This document shows positions 1 to 5,764 of a stretch of 8,257 bases of DNA, piece after piece. This DNA comes from Waddliaceae bacterium. GTDB lineage: Bacteria > Chlamydiota > Chlamydiia > Chlamydiales > SLFE01. Where the stretch lies: positions 1 through 8,257 of the forward strand of contig SLFE01000037.1 of assembly GCA_007124415.1 (NCBI GenBank). The letters run 5' to 3'. The notes beneath the pieces are model-generated. The model had not been told where the DNA came from. It was given only the letters and a program-made list of their open reading frames with translations, and did not search any database. The number at the start of each line of letters is the position of its first letter. Position 1 is the stretch's first letter. A program made the position numbers and the translations under genes.

Positions 1-1
1 A

Positions 2-415
2 AAAAAGAAATATTTCAATAAGAAAAAATCTAGAAAAAAAATAATCACATTTGTCACAAGATATGAGAAAGACAACAAAAAAGAAAAACTGAACGACCTT
101 TACAAAATTACATCGGAGAATCCTGAACAAACCAAAAAAAAGAAAATTTCAAAGTCGATGCCGAATCTGCCGGGAATCCGTCGTTCGCACACACGCCTCG
201 ATGAGCTGCTAGACCCGAGGGAGCCTCGTGATTGGTTCGAAGATGAAGGCTGCGCGCCTCTGCCCGTCGTCAATGAAGCAGTAATACCCGCGCCGCCTCA
301 AACGGGCGCGACCCGAAAAAAACAGGACAGCGAAGAAATTCTGTTCGACCCCTTTTCGATGGACTTTTCTCCCAGGGGGGAAAAAAGGGATCCGCTTATC
401 GACTTTGGAGATTGA
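2..415 (+). CDS. 3' end of a lysine-rich protein with an acidic-hydrophobic tail (partial)
   Basis: I do not recognise the family. The frame containing the ATG at 158 stays open through every codon back to position 2, so the gene almost certainly starts left of the window and the Met at 158 is internal; there is no Shine-Dalgarno sequence before it. The visible 137 residues have two parts. Residues 1 to about 52 are very rich in lysine (several runs of three or four Lys). The rest is proline- and acid-rich, with RRSHTRLDELLDP, DWFEDEG, EEILFDPFSMDF and the terminal DPLIDFGD. No membrane segment or catalytic motif is seen. The tail looks disordered and carries motifs resembling those of endocytic adaptors. 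The last 20 bases overlap the end of thyX on the other strand. Base composition changes sharply near 155, from A-rich to G+C-rich. It could be a secreted host-interacting protein, but that is inference. An ordinary 85-residue ORF starting at 158 is the alternative. Confidence 0.6.
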   Translation, partial: KKKYFNKKKSRKKIITFVTRYEKDNKKEKLNDLYKITSENPEQTKKKKISKSMPNLPGIRRSHTRLDELLDPREPRDWFEDEGCAPLPVVNEAVIPAPPQTGATRKKQDSEEILFDPFSMDFSPRGEKRDPLIDFGD

Positions 416-2030
416 TTTTCAGCTTCTCGGCTTTACGCTGCTCCTGCCCGAGGCGTCCGAGGTCGTAGCCCTCGTAGTCGACGAACTTGAAAAACCGCTC
501 AAACTCCGGAATTTTCTCGGACACCTGGCGGGCCATCTCCTGCGCGATGGCGCGGTATGTCGGATGGCCGGCGGGCGAGGAGCGCAATTCTGTCAGCCAT
601 TGAAGGGCGCGCAGGTTTACGTGGAAATACCAGCGGATATTGTAGGCCATGGGCACTACATATTGGGCCTCTTCAGGAAGCTCCTCGGCAATCATGTCGT
701 GAACCTCTTTAGCTTGGGCCATCGCTTCGGCATAATCCCCATGCCGTCCCAGCTCCTGCAGCTCGGGCGGCGTATAAAATCCGTAGTCGCAAGTGAGAAG
801 CTGCCTCTCCTGCGTCAGGATGCGATGGCGGTGCAGATCGCGGTAGGCGCCAAAGTCGGCGATGATCTCGAAGGTCAGTTCGGCATGCTCAAGGGCCCGC
901 GGGCTTTTATGCCTCCGGTTTTCCCTGGCGCTGCAGCCGGCGTCCAAAATCCTGGCGATCTCTTCGGCAGGCAGCTTTTCGCAATGCTTTTGAAGCTCAT
1001 AAAGCCCCTTGTCCGAGTGTTCAAAGAGAAATGCCGCCGCCACCTTCGCAACCGATTCGGGATCCCAGGATAAAAGCCTCACGCCCGGGTCTTTCGATCT
1101 TTCCTCGAAACCGGCATTTTGTTCTGTAATCAGCTTAATGGCCGCGGCCATCGCTTCCCTGAATTTGGCAAATCCTTTTTGCGTCCGATGATCGGGATCG
1201 CCGCGCCGGATGAAAGAGGGGATGATTTTCGCAAGCTCTTCCTGAGAGCGCTTGCCGATATCCTGAAGCTCTGCAAGATTTTGGCAGTGAAGCCTTTGCA
1301 CCATGCCTTCAAAAAAACGGCCATTTCCGTAAATGCCCATGTTGGTCAACGTCCCCGCGGGAAGCAGGCCGCGCAGGCAGTCGAGAACCTTGGCCCGTAT
1401 AGAGGCCTTGTAGGCGCCCGTAGAGATTCCGCCCTCCTTGGGATGCTTCTCCTCCATCAGTCCGGTCAGCGGGGGAATCAATTTGCTGTAGGTGTCGAAA
1501 AGCATATTGCAGGTATCGATATAGATGTCGCGAAAAGCCGAGGTCATCAGAACAGGTTCGCGATAGAAAAGGTATTCGCCCCCCACTTTTTGATCGAAGT
1601 AGATGTAGCGCGTCGACTTTTCCAGCGGCGATCCGCCGATGCGGCGGTCTTCGATTATCTTGGCGGCCAGCATCGAGACATTTTCAATCGCCAGATGGGC
1701 TCCCCCAAGCTCGCCTATCGAGTCGTCGCCGTAGCCGTCGAGGATCCGGTCGTAAAAGCTTTGCGCTTTTTTCAAAGCCAGGATCTGATTATCCTCCTCG
1801 TCCGCGCTCGGAGCAATCGCACCGAAAGCCGTCTCTTCCTCATTGAAGATAAACTCTTTAAGAAGTAAAGATCTGAGCCCCAAAGAGGATCGGGAGTAGC
1901 GGGAGAAGAGGGCCCCCTTGATCACCTCGGGCAAATTGCGGAGGCAGAAGATAGAGCTGGACGTATTCGTCACATAATTCTCCAAAACCTTGATTTCCCG
2001 CGACGAAAACTCTTCATAATTATCAAGCAT
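396..2030 (-). CDS. thyX: Flavin-dependent thymidylate synthase, long form with two ThyX-like units
   Basis: ThyX methylates dUMP to dTMP using methylenetetrahydrofolate, NAD(P)H and FAD, in the cytosol. The usual enzyme is about 220-250 residues and tetrameric; this one is 544 and reads as two ThyX units in tandem. The N-terminal unit has DDSIGE (about 102-107) and RRIGGSPLEKSTRY (129-142), matching the second half of the ThyX signature RHRxxSxxxxSxRY at S134, S139, R141 and Y142. The C-terminal unit has RHRILTQERQLLT (401-413), keeping the RHR half, and then NLRALQWLTELR (472-483), which matches the late dUMP-binding N-x-R...LR segment. A GTG at 2039 is in frame and preceded directly by a stop. 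I chose the ATG at 2030 because AGGTG lies six bases before it and the GTG forms part of that site. A small ORF with a stronger ribosome site overlaps the start. The long form is, as far as I recall, typical of chlamydiae (CT632 in C. trachomatis). Confidence 0.9.
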   Translation of the reverse strand: MLDNYEEFSSREIKVLENYVTNTSSSIFCLRNLPEVIKGALFSRYSRSSLGLRSLLLKEFIFNEEETAFGAIAPSADEEDNQILALKKAQSFYDRILDGYGDDSIGELGGAHLAIENVSMLAAKIIEDRRIGGSPLEKSTRYIYFDQKVGGEYLFYREPVLMTSAFRDIYIDTCNMLFDTYSKLIPPLTGLMEEKHPKEGGISTGAYKASIRAKVLDCLRGLLPAGTLTNMGIYGNGRFFEGMVQRLHCQNLAELQDIGKRSQEELAKIIPSFIRRGDPDHRTQKGFAKFREAMAAAIKLITEQNAGFEERSKDPGVRLLSWDPESVAKVAAAFLFEHSDKGLYELQKHCEKLPAEEIARILDAGCSARENRRHKSPRALEHAELTFEIIADFGAYRDLHRHRILTQERQLLTCDYGFYTPPELQELGRHGDYAEAMAQAKEVHDMIAEELPEEAQYVVPMAYNIRWYFHVNLRALQWLTELRSSPAGHPTYRAIAQEMARQVSEKIPEFERFFKFVDYEGYDLGRLGQEQRKAEKLKINLQSR

Positions 2031-2083
2031 GTCAAGCACCTATTTTTCCGAATAGCCATGAGTGGTACCGTCAAGGTTGCCAT
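1970..2083 (-). CDS. Possible 37-residue leader ORF overlapping the thyX start
   Basis: An ATG at 2083-2081 follows GGAGG at 2093-2089 with five bases between, the best ribosome site near thyX. The ORF runs 37 codons (begins MATLTVPLMAIRKN, ends FWRIM) and stops at TGA 1972-1970, about 60 bases inside thyX in a different frame. The peptide resembles nothing I know and is rich in basic residues and Met. If translated, ribosomes would pass the thyX start, so it could couple or reduce thyX translation. A displaced thyX start caused by a frameshift is another reading, but the peptide does not look like a ThyX N-terminus. Confidence 0.25.
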   Translation of the reverse strand: MATLTVPLMAIRKNRCLTCLIIMKSFRRGKSRFWRIM

Positions 2084-2156
2084 AATTACCTCCAATTATC
2101 AAGAAAAAACGGCGCCAGAAAAAGGCAAATACCGCTTATCCCAAATTTTCTCGGCA

Positions 2157-2186
2157 AATTTAGCATACAGATAATAAGTTTGCCAA
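2157..2186 (-). promoter_or_regulatory. Weak candidate promoter for thyX
   Basis: Read on the - strand, TTGGCA (2186-2181, five of six matches to TTGACA) is followed after 18 bases by TAAATT (2162-2157, four of six matches to TATAAT). It points toward the leader-like ORF and thyX. The -10 match is poor and the region is A+T-rich, so chance is a real possibility. Confidence 0.25.
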
Positions 2187-2213
2187 ACCAATAATAATAA
2201 TTTTAATACTTAC

Positions 2214-2243
2214 TTTACTATTAATTAAAATAAATAGTATAAT
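2214..2243 (+). promoter_or_regulatory. Sigma-70-type (sigma-66) promoter of the SH2 gene
   Basis: A perfect -10 box TATAAT lies at 2238-2243, with TTTACT at 2214-2219 (four of six matches to TTGACA) 18 bases upstream. Transcription would start near 2250, giving a leader of about 37 bases before the ATG at 2287. The A+T-rich surroundings are usual for chlamydial promoters. The ribosome site AAGAGGG (2275-2281) lies downstream, five bases before the start codon. Confidence 0.6.
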
Positions 2244-2286
2244 TTAGGTAACTGGTAATAATAAATCAATTTGCAAGAGGGTTATT

Positions 2287-3318
2287 ATGGCACAAGTACC
2301 ATCAGATCCATCTATAAATCGTTTTCAACAAACTCAACCTCTTTCCTCCACCCCCCCTGGAAAGAGAAGCGCCCCCGCTGACTCGAATAAGAAAGCCATG
2401 GGTGAAATAGCAAAAAAATTACAAAAAACCGCTGGCGAAACGGAAGCGGCAAAGAGTAACCTGAAAATAGGAGCTCGCAGAACAATTAGCAACCCCTCCT
2501 CGAGAAACGGAATAATTGGCCAGAAAAGGGCTAGTACAATTGCCGAAAAGAGCTTAGACACGACTCAGCAACATAAAAAAGACAGGCTTGGCGGAATTAT
2601 ATCCACAGGCCTGGACAAGGCTGGCGGCAGTCCCCATAAAGCCGGTTCGATGCGTGTAGAGGGATCAGACAAGCAGCTTGAGACAGAGAAGTTCATTCAT
2701 TCCAAGGATGTGGACCGTAAAATAAGCAATCTTATATTGGGCGGAAATCCCAAGGGTTCATTCTTAATCAGACATAGCAGCCAGAAAAATAAACTCGCCA
2801 TCTCATACAACGTCGATTTCGGAACAACAGTTCATCAATTGTTAACAGAAGAGAAGAATGGTGAATACAGTGTTAAAATAGGGAAAAAAACAATAAAAGG
2901 GACAATTCCTGAAATAATCAATAAATTAGGAGGAGATAAGACGATTGTTAAGCCATCCAAACAACCCAAAGCTGACAGCGCTCAGCAGAGTAGCGCACCT
3001 GCCCCAGGGAGAGCCGACCCTCCTGATAAAAATATTTTAAAAATGAACAGAGAACAAAGCACCGCTATATTGAAAAAACAACATGACAACTCGTTTATAA
3101 TCAGATCTAGACCTGAAGGGGGGAAGGAAATAGCCATTTCAATAAAAAAAACTAGTGATAACAAGCCGGTTGTAACCCACTACCTGCTAACTCCTAAAGA
3201 TGGAAAGTACATCACTAAAGGGGCTAATAAACCACTATCCCTTGAAGAAATAATCAAACGTGTTGGCGGGACGAGGCAAATTACAAGTAATCCTATGATC
3301 TGGAAAGAAATAGAATAA
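2287..3318 (+). CDS. Tandem SH2-domain protein, putative host-directed effector
   Basis: The 343-residue protein has two SH2-type domains, which in eukaryotes bind phosphotyrosine peptides. SH2-1 spans about 136-220: GSFLIRHS (157-164) matches the G-S-F-L-V-R-x-S strand, so R162 is the phosphate-binding arginine, and H183 in TVHQLLT fits the betaD histidine. SH2-2 spans about 250-332: NSFIIRSR (268-275) gives R273, followed by AISI and THYLLT (297-302) with the classic His-Tyr at 298-299. Both end with EII..[LV]GG, so the unit looks duplicated. The first ~130 residues are rich in Ser, Pro, Lys and Gly and look disordered; a proline-rich linker (about 222-248) joins the domains. No signal peptide, membrane span or enzyme domain is visible, so an adaptor role is inferred. 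Type III delivery is plausible but not provable. The start is set by AAGAGGG five bases upstream. The gene is more A+T-rich than its neighbours. Legionella SH2 effectors are the known precedent. Confidence 0.9.
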   Translation: MAQVPSDPSINRFQQTQPLSSTPPGKRSAPADSNKKAMGEIAKKLQKTAGETEAAKSNLKIGARRTISNPSSRNGIIGQKRASTIAEKSLDTTQQHKKDRLGGIISTGLDKAGGSPHKAGSMRVEGSDKQLETEKFIHSKDVDRKISNLILGGNPKGSFLIRHSSQKNKLAISYNVDFGTTVHQLLTEEKNGEYSVKIGKKTIKGTIPEIINKLGGDKTIVKPSKQPKADSAQQSSAPAPGRADPPDKNILKMNREQSTAILKKQHDNSFIIRSRPEGGKEIAISIKKTSDNKPVVTHYLLTPKDGKYITKGANKPLSLEEIIKRVGGTRQITSNPMIWKEIE

Positions 3319-3522
3319 GACGAGCGAACTAATTATATACAAAATGTGGAAGGTGAAATCACCATCTCATTCAAAACTTCCTTTGAAAAAACCCTTGAGG
3401 CAGAAGAGGTCTATCAAGACGTAGTCCGGACTTTCGAGCAAGAATCCGAGGCAACAGAAGAGCGTGAAAAGCGCAATTGCAGCCCTTTGGCCCTGAAGCC
3501 AAAGGGCTGTTTTCGTGTTTAA
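3319..3522 (+). other. Open reading frame continuing past the SH2 stop codon; possible relic coding sequence
   Basis: After the SH2 stop (TAA, 3316-3318) the same frame stays open for 67 more codons, to TAA at 3520-3522. The translation looks protein-like and glutamate-rich up to about 3470 (for example EITISFKTSFEKTLEAEE and VVRTFEQESEATEERE), but its last part is the terminator stem. There is no ATG in frame and no ribosome site; a GTG at 3346 is the only usual start. I read it as spacer or as the remnant of a lost coding sequence, not a gene. Confidence 0.25.
3481..3520 (+). terminator. Rho-independent terminator after the SH2 gene
   Basis: A perfect 10-base-pair stem, AGCCCTTTGG (3481-3490) pairing with CCAAAGGGCT (3499-3508), closes an 8-base loop and is followed by the T-rich stretch GTTTTCGTGTTT. 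It ends the SH2 transcript. The convergent beta-helix gene stops at its right edge (3519), so the hairpin may also serve that gene, though its T-tract on the - strand is weak and distant. Confidence 0.82.
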
Positions 3523-5072
3523 TTGTCGATGATGACCATGTTGCCGACCCCTTGGTCGATAACATCATCCGGGTCGCTGACAATCACCGTATTGGCAGCT
3601 GAAGCAGGCCCGAGTATGATATTGGCAACAGAGGCGCTCAAGCCGCTGAAATCATTGTCCGACACCGTATTTTGAACAGATGGCAGCAGCTCATGCGGCG
3701 GCAAGGGCGAAACTGTATTTCCCACAGAGATGCCCGACTCGGCCTCTCCGAAAAACATGTTGTCATGAAATGTGGCAAGGGTGCCCATTGCATGTCGCAC
3801 AAGCGGCGTCTGATAGCCGGGACCGCCCACAAACGTATTGTCTTTGACATTGACAATCAAAGGACTGTTGTTAAAGAAGGTCAGGTCGAATACATCGATC
3901 GCCGCGCTATTCAACGGATTGGCAATCATGTTGACTGTGTTGTCCTTAATAGTCACGTTGGACGAGAGCTCGGGAATCGTTATGGCAACTCCCCTCACAA
4001 GAGCAATCCCGGATGTCGGAACGTCGTTGAGGATGTTGTCTTTGATCACGATATGCGTTTCGCTCGGCGATAAAATAAGAGCGTTGAAACCGAACGCTCC
4101 CGGCATCCCCATGCTGTCGCCGACTCTGTTGAACGTATTGTCTTTTATGATGATGCTCGAAGGCGAAAAAGCGGGACTGTCGGGAAATGTATAGTCTGTC
4201 CCCGGATTTGTGGTATAGCTGGCCTCTACGGCAACTGCAAATTGATGAAAGTTTTCGAACTCGCAATTGCGGACATTCACAATGGCGTTAACCGGTGAGT
4301 GGTCGATTTCAAAAAAACCGTTCAAGCCCGGCGCAGGAACCCAATGCTCGCCGCCATAAACGATAACTCCAACACCGGCGTTTGCGTGCTTCCGCTCGAC
4401 GTCATTCAAAGTATAAGCCACTTCCTGAGCTTGCATATCTACGTCTTTCATCTCGAATTTAACATGCGACACATCGCCGACAGGGGCGTTGATCACCGCC
4501 TCGCTTCCAGTAACAATCAAAAAAGCATGCATAGTCCTGACCGGAACTCCGAAAAATGTGATTTCAGGGCCTAGGCCGTCCATGCGCATAGTCAGCGCTT
4601 TGATTGAAACATCCACATTATTCGTTTTCCAGGCATTGACATCGCCTTCGGCCGGATGGAACCAAATGAAGTGGGGGACGCCGGGGGGGTAAAGCCTTTC
4701 CGTGAGGTCTTCATTGAGCATGGGAAAGACATACTCGCCGTCAACGAGGGGGCCCCGTCCGACGATGAAGGTCTTGTCCCTTCCCATGCCGCCGATCGTT
4801 CCCTGATAGTTGACCGCTTCGATCGTGTTGCTGATATGAAAGGTGCCCTCTTCCAAATCGATATCGGATGTTGGGTAATTGTCGAATACCCACTGCAGGT
4901 TGATCGTATCCTGCGAGGGGTGGTTTGTATCAAAGCCGTTAGGCGTCATTTTAACTCGTTGTCCATTACCGACAATTTCAATGTGGGCCGGATCGGGATT
5001 CGCCCTCGCCTGGCAGGGCAGGGCCAGCCCGGCAACCGCCAGGCACAAAAATAAAAATTTTGAACGAATCAT
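3519..5072 (-). CDS. Exported right-handed beta-helix (pectin-lyase-fold) protein
   Basis: The 517-residue protein starts with a Sec signal peptide: MIRSKF, a hydrophobic core to about 18, and a likely cleavage after ARA (A24). Cys20 has Pro before it, so this is not a lipobox. Residues 55-105 resemble the N-terminal cap of pectin-lyase-fold proteins (EGTFHISNTI, then GTIGGMGRDKTFIVG). Later come coil repeats built round an x-D-N-x-[FIV] turn: KDN at 310, 344, 376 and 410, HDN at 436 and SDN at 471, about 26-35 residues apart, with VRNCEF at 267 as a likely earlier member. Such Asn ladders stack inside a parallel beta-helix. I see no clear lyase or hydrolase residues and no C-terminal autotransporter barrel, so binding or adhesion is as likely as enzymatic work. 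It should reach the periplasm or beyond. AAGAGGAG lies ten bases before the ATG. It is convergent with the SH2 gene and downstream of the sdh operon. Confidence 0.9.
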   Translation of the reverse strand: MIRSKFLFLCLAVAGLALPCQARANPDPAHIEIVGNGQRVKMTPNGFDTNHPSQDTINLQWVFDNYPTSDIDLEEGTFHISNTIEAVNYQGTIGGMGRDKTFIVGRGPLVDGEYVFPMLNEDLTERLYPPGVPHFIWFHPAEGDVNAWKTNNVDVSIKALTMRMDGLGPEITFFGVPVRTMHAFLIVTGSEAVINAPVGDVSHVKFEMKDVDMQAQEVAYTLNDVERKHANAGVGVIVYGGEHWVPAPGLNGFFEIDHSPVNAIVNVRNCEFENFHQFAVAVEASYTTNPGTDYTFPDSPAFSPSSIIIKDNTFNRVGDSMGMPGAFGFNALILSPSETHIVIKDNILNDVPTSGIALVRGVAITIPELSSNVTIKDNTVNMIANPLNSAAIDVFDLTFFNNSPLIVNVKDNTFVGGPGYQTPLVRHAMGTLATFHDNMFFGEAESGISVGNTVSPLPPHELLPSVQNTVSDNDFSGLSASVANIILGPASAANTVIVSDPDDVIDQGVGNMVIIDN

Positions 5073-5110
5073 AAGTCTTTTTCTCCTCTTGTAACTTAAC
5101 TGTTCCTCGT

Positions 5111-5141
5111 ACTATATTAATAAATTATTTATTTTACACAA
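5111..5141 (-). promoter_or_regulatory. Candidate promoter of the beta-helix gene with a palindrome in its spacer
   Basis: Read on the - strand, TTGTGT (5141-5136) is followed after 19 bases by TATAGT (5116-5111, five of six matches to TATAAT). The spacer holds the palindrome AATAAAT-T-ATTTATT (5119-5133), which could be an operator or simply A+T-rich chance. No terminator separates this site from the sdh operon upstream, so read-through is also possible. Confidence 0.35.
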
Positions 5142-5154
5142 GAAAAGTTCGAGA

Positions 5155-5301
5155 TTATGATACGTCGACGTAGAAAGGATTGATCACCCTTTCGATGATA
5201 TCGTCAACTTGGTTCTCGATTTTTTGAAGCGTCTTATCGCTTTCTGTGGAGGAGCGGAAGATGACAAGGGTAAATCTCAGGAGTGCGATTTTTTCGGCCA
5301 T
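5155..5301 (-). CDS. 48-residue ORF at the end of the sdh operon, overlapping the preceding gene
   Basis: The ORF begins ATG GCC GAA (5301-5293) and ends TAA (5157-5155). Its sequence is plausible protein: a hydrophobic start (MAEKIALLRFTLVIFRSS), then an amphipathic charged stretch (KTLQKIENQVDDIIERVINPF). I do not recognise it. It overlaps the last 25 bases of the 154-residue gene in the -1 frame, and no ribosome site precedes its ATG. A run of six A lies inside the overlap. The ORF may therefore be a coupled small gene, the frameshifted C-terminus of the upstream protein, or that C-terminus split by a one-base assembly error. Confidence 0.45.
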   Translation of the reverse strand: MAEKIALLRFTLVIFRSSTESDKTLQKIENQVDDIIERVINPFYVDVS

Positions 5302-5741
5302 CCGTGCTGATGTGTTCGGGATAATCTATAATAGGCGACCTCTTTAAGCAAAGACTCGATTTCCGGGTTTGTCTGGCTGTCTGCGGGCAGCGCGAGAAGT
5401 TTGTCCGATATTATGCGGACGTCCCTTGTGGCGAGGATGAATTTCGACCTTTCCCACTCGGTGAGCTCGGCCATGCTGTTGATCTGAATCGCAAACTGCT
5501 GGCTGTCGACGCGGCAGACAAGGGCGATGATGCCTCCCCACAAAAAGCGCATGCCAAATTCAGGCGACATCCTTGGAAATCCGTACTGCTTTAAAAAGCG
5601 GTCGTAAAGATCGGCCCGGTCGTCATAAATGAACTGGCCGTTATCAATGCGGAATTCCATATACTTGCCGGACCGCCGCCAAGCAATTTTGTCCGGATTG
5701 AAAAACATTCGAAACAGCTCAAGCCTTGTCGCTTCGTTCAT
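5277..5741 (-). CDS. Unrecognised 154-residue protein downstream of sdhB
   Basis: I cannot assign a family. The protein is soluble-looking with mixed alpha/beta composition: MNEATRLELFRMFF, then a basic-aromatic stretch (AWRRSGKYMEFRIDNG), a region rich in Asp, Arg and Tyr, a short hydrophobic strand (WGGIIALVCRV) and a charged helical C-terminus ending GWPKKSHS. No signal peptide or full membrane span is seen. An upstream in-frame ATG at 5756 would add MRETI, but it has no ribosome site, whereas AGGGAG sits six bases before the ATG at 5741; I chose the latter. The gene begins 23 bases after sdhB ends and is surely in its transcript, which may point to a link with complex II or only to shared transcription. 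Its last 25 bases overlap the 48-residue ORF. Confidence 0.8.
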   Translation of the reverse strand: MNEATRLELFRMFFNPDKIAWRRSGKYMEFRIDNGQFIYDDRADLYDRFLKQYGFPRMSPEFGMRFLWGGIIALVCRVDSQQFAIQINSMAELTEWERSKFILATRDVRIISDKLLALPADSQTNPEIESLLKEVAYYRLSRTHQHGWPKKSHS

Positions 5742-5764
5742 TATCGTCTCCCTCATAAATACGA

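Noticed and set aside
364..385. Hairpin-like TTTTCTCCC / GGGGGGAAAA between the convergent gene ends
   Set aside because: Loop would be only two bases and the T-tract lies within the stem; it is inside the coding region, so not called a terminator.
405..1868. Long + strand ORFs opposite thyX (222 and 249 codons)
   Set aside because: They lie antisense to a recognisable thyX, have no ribosome site, and their translations show no family features.
3344..3424. Short + strand ORF beginning MWKVKSP after the SH2 gene
   Set aside because: No ribosome site, only about 26 codons, lysine-rich out-of-frame look.
5013..5072. Lipoprotein signal in the beta-helix protein (Cys20)
   Set aside because: Pro directly before the Cys does not fit a lipobox; ARA cleavage by signal peptidase I fits better.
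5155..5301. Resemblance of the 48-residue ORF (ending NPFYVDVS) to eukaryotic TRAPP/sedlin C-termini
   Set aside because: Rests on a few residues around NPFY from memory; too weak to name a family.
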